From: Lineus longissimus
Lineage: Eukaryota; Nemertea; Pilidiophora; Heteronemertea; Lineidae
Direction of reading: 5' to 3'
Assembly: GCF_910592395.1 (NCBI RefSeq)
Contig: NC_088314.1
Location: 10,108,001 to 10,172,000, forward strand
Length of the DNA: 64,000 nt
Notes under the pieces: generated by a model
Told to the model about the DNA's origin: nothing
The model's input: the letters and a program-made list of their open reading frames with translations, nothing else
Database searches by the model: none
Program-made: the position numbers and the translations under genes
Part shown: in pieces, positions 63,458-64,000 of the stretch
Layout of the letters: every line of letters begins with the position of its first letter
How positions within the stretch are numbered: the first letter of the stretch is position 1

Positions 63458-64000
63458 GTAAGGAAATAGCTTCCTTTCTTTTTTAATTGTGAGATATAGG
63501 TGGGCATGATCTCTATACAAACAGAGGCAGTAGTGAACTATTGCCACTTTGGGAGGTTAGGTCCCAATGAAGATGTTTATGAGGGGCGAGGGGATATCAG
63601 ATTGATGTTGTAACATCACCTTTAATGGGAGGAATGTCCTGATGGAGACATTCATTATCTTTAACTTGACTTGCGCAGGCTATATGACCAGTGAAAGTTT
63701 GACAGGGAAAACTAGGTAAATTTTCGAGACAATTTTATCTTTCTATGCCCCACACAAAAATTGGGGGCAGAATATCATTGCCATTAGCTTTTCACTTTCC
63801 ATCAATTATTAGACTAAATGCCTTGCTTGAGCAGTCCGATTGTTTTGGGCTTTATTAGGAGTAACTAGGGGAAGGAACCCTAAGGCAAGAATAAGCTTCC
63901 ATTGATGAATGTTAGCAATTTCGAGTTTCCCTCAGGTGTTTGATTATGTAGCCAATGAGCTGCATAAGAAGTAATCACCAATTCAGTTATTTTTACCACA
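62692..64000. other. Introns 35 and 36 (partial)
   Basis: Apart from exon 36 nothing is seen. The window ends inside intron 36. Confidence 0.6.
63395..63457 (+). CDS. LRRK2: LRRK2 exon 36 (residues 1647-1667)
   Basis: Acceptor TTGTTTTCAG, donor CCTG|GTAAGG, phase 1 to 1. DERDERISEMTDLIRDLCSK aligns with the helix after G4 in human LRRK2. The gene continues to the right. Confidence 0.88.

Overview
This window is metazoan nuclear DNA. It has split genes with GT-AG (and some GC-AG) introns and many transposon families, including BEL/Pao, DIRS, pogo-type, Kolobok, piggyBac, LINEs, tRNA-derived SINEs and many MITEs. The mixture, the lack of vertebrate repeats and the divergence of the host protein point to an aquatic invertebrate (lophotrochozoan or non-vertebrate deuterostome). 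The sequence alone does not fix the phylum.

The host content is essentially one gene on the + strand: an LRRK2-type leucine-rich repeat kinase. I reconstructed 36 coding exons by matching splice sites and codon phase, from a probable initiator ATG at 7812 to a donor at 63457. Every junction keeps phase, giving about 1,667 codons. In order they encode armadillo/HEAT-like repeats (exons 1-17, residues 1-716), an ankyrin-like segment (exons 18-20, 717-824), a basic serine-rich hinge (exons 21-26, 825-1139), leucine-rich repeats (exons 27-32, 1140-1516) and most of the Roc GTPase domain (exons 33-36, 1517-1667). COR, kinase and WD40 exons should lie beyond the right edge.

Left of the gene, 1-1741 is a 54-bp minisatellite whose reading frame encodes an 18-residue repeat. 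It runs into a decayed BEL/Pao LTR retroelement (about 1882-7569). That element's probable 3' LTR ends only about 0.2 kb before the first LRRK2 coding exon. Intron 1 holds a 2.7-kb DNA transposon on the - strand with long terminal inverted repeats and a spliced, broken pogo/CENPB-type transposase.

Intron 14 holds the best preserved element, a 6.55-kb DIRS-type tyrosine-recombinase retrotransposon with three open reading frames, inverted terminal repeats and an internal complementary region that joins the complements of both ends. It inserted into one copy of an old tandem duplication. The other copy survives as an empty site, so the insertion point and the absence of a long target duplication can be read directly. 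Intron 17 holds a Kolobok-type element with TTAA flanks and a THAP-domain ORF. Intron 30 holds a piggyBac-type deletion derivative. The other introns carry at least six MITE families, LINE 3' ends, SINEs and a 145-bp tandem array. Two successive introns (14 and 15) use GC donors.
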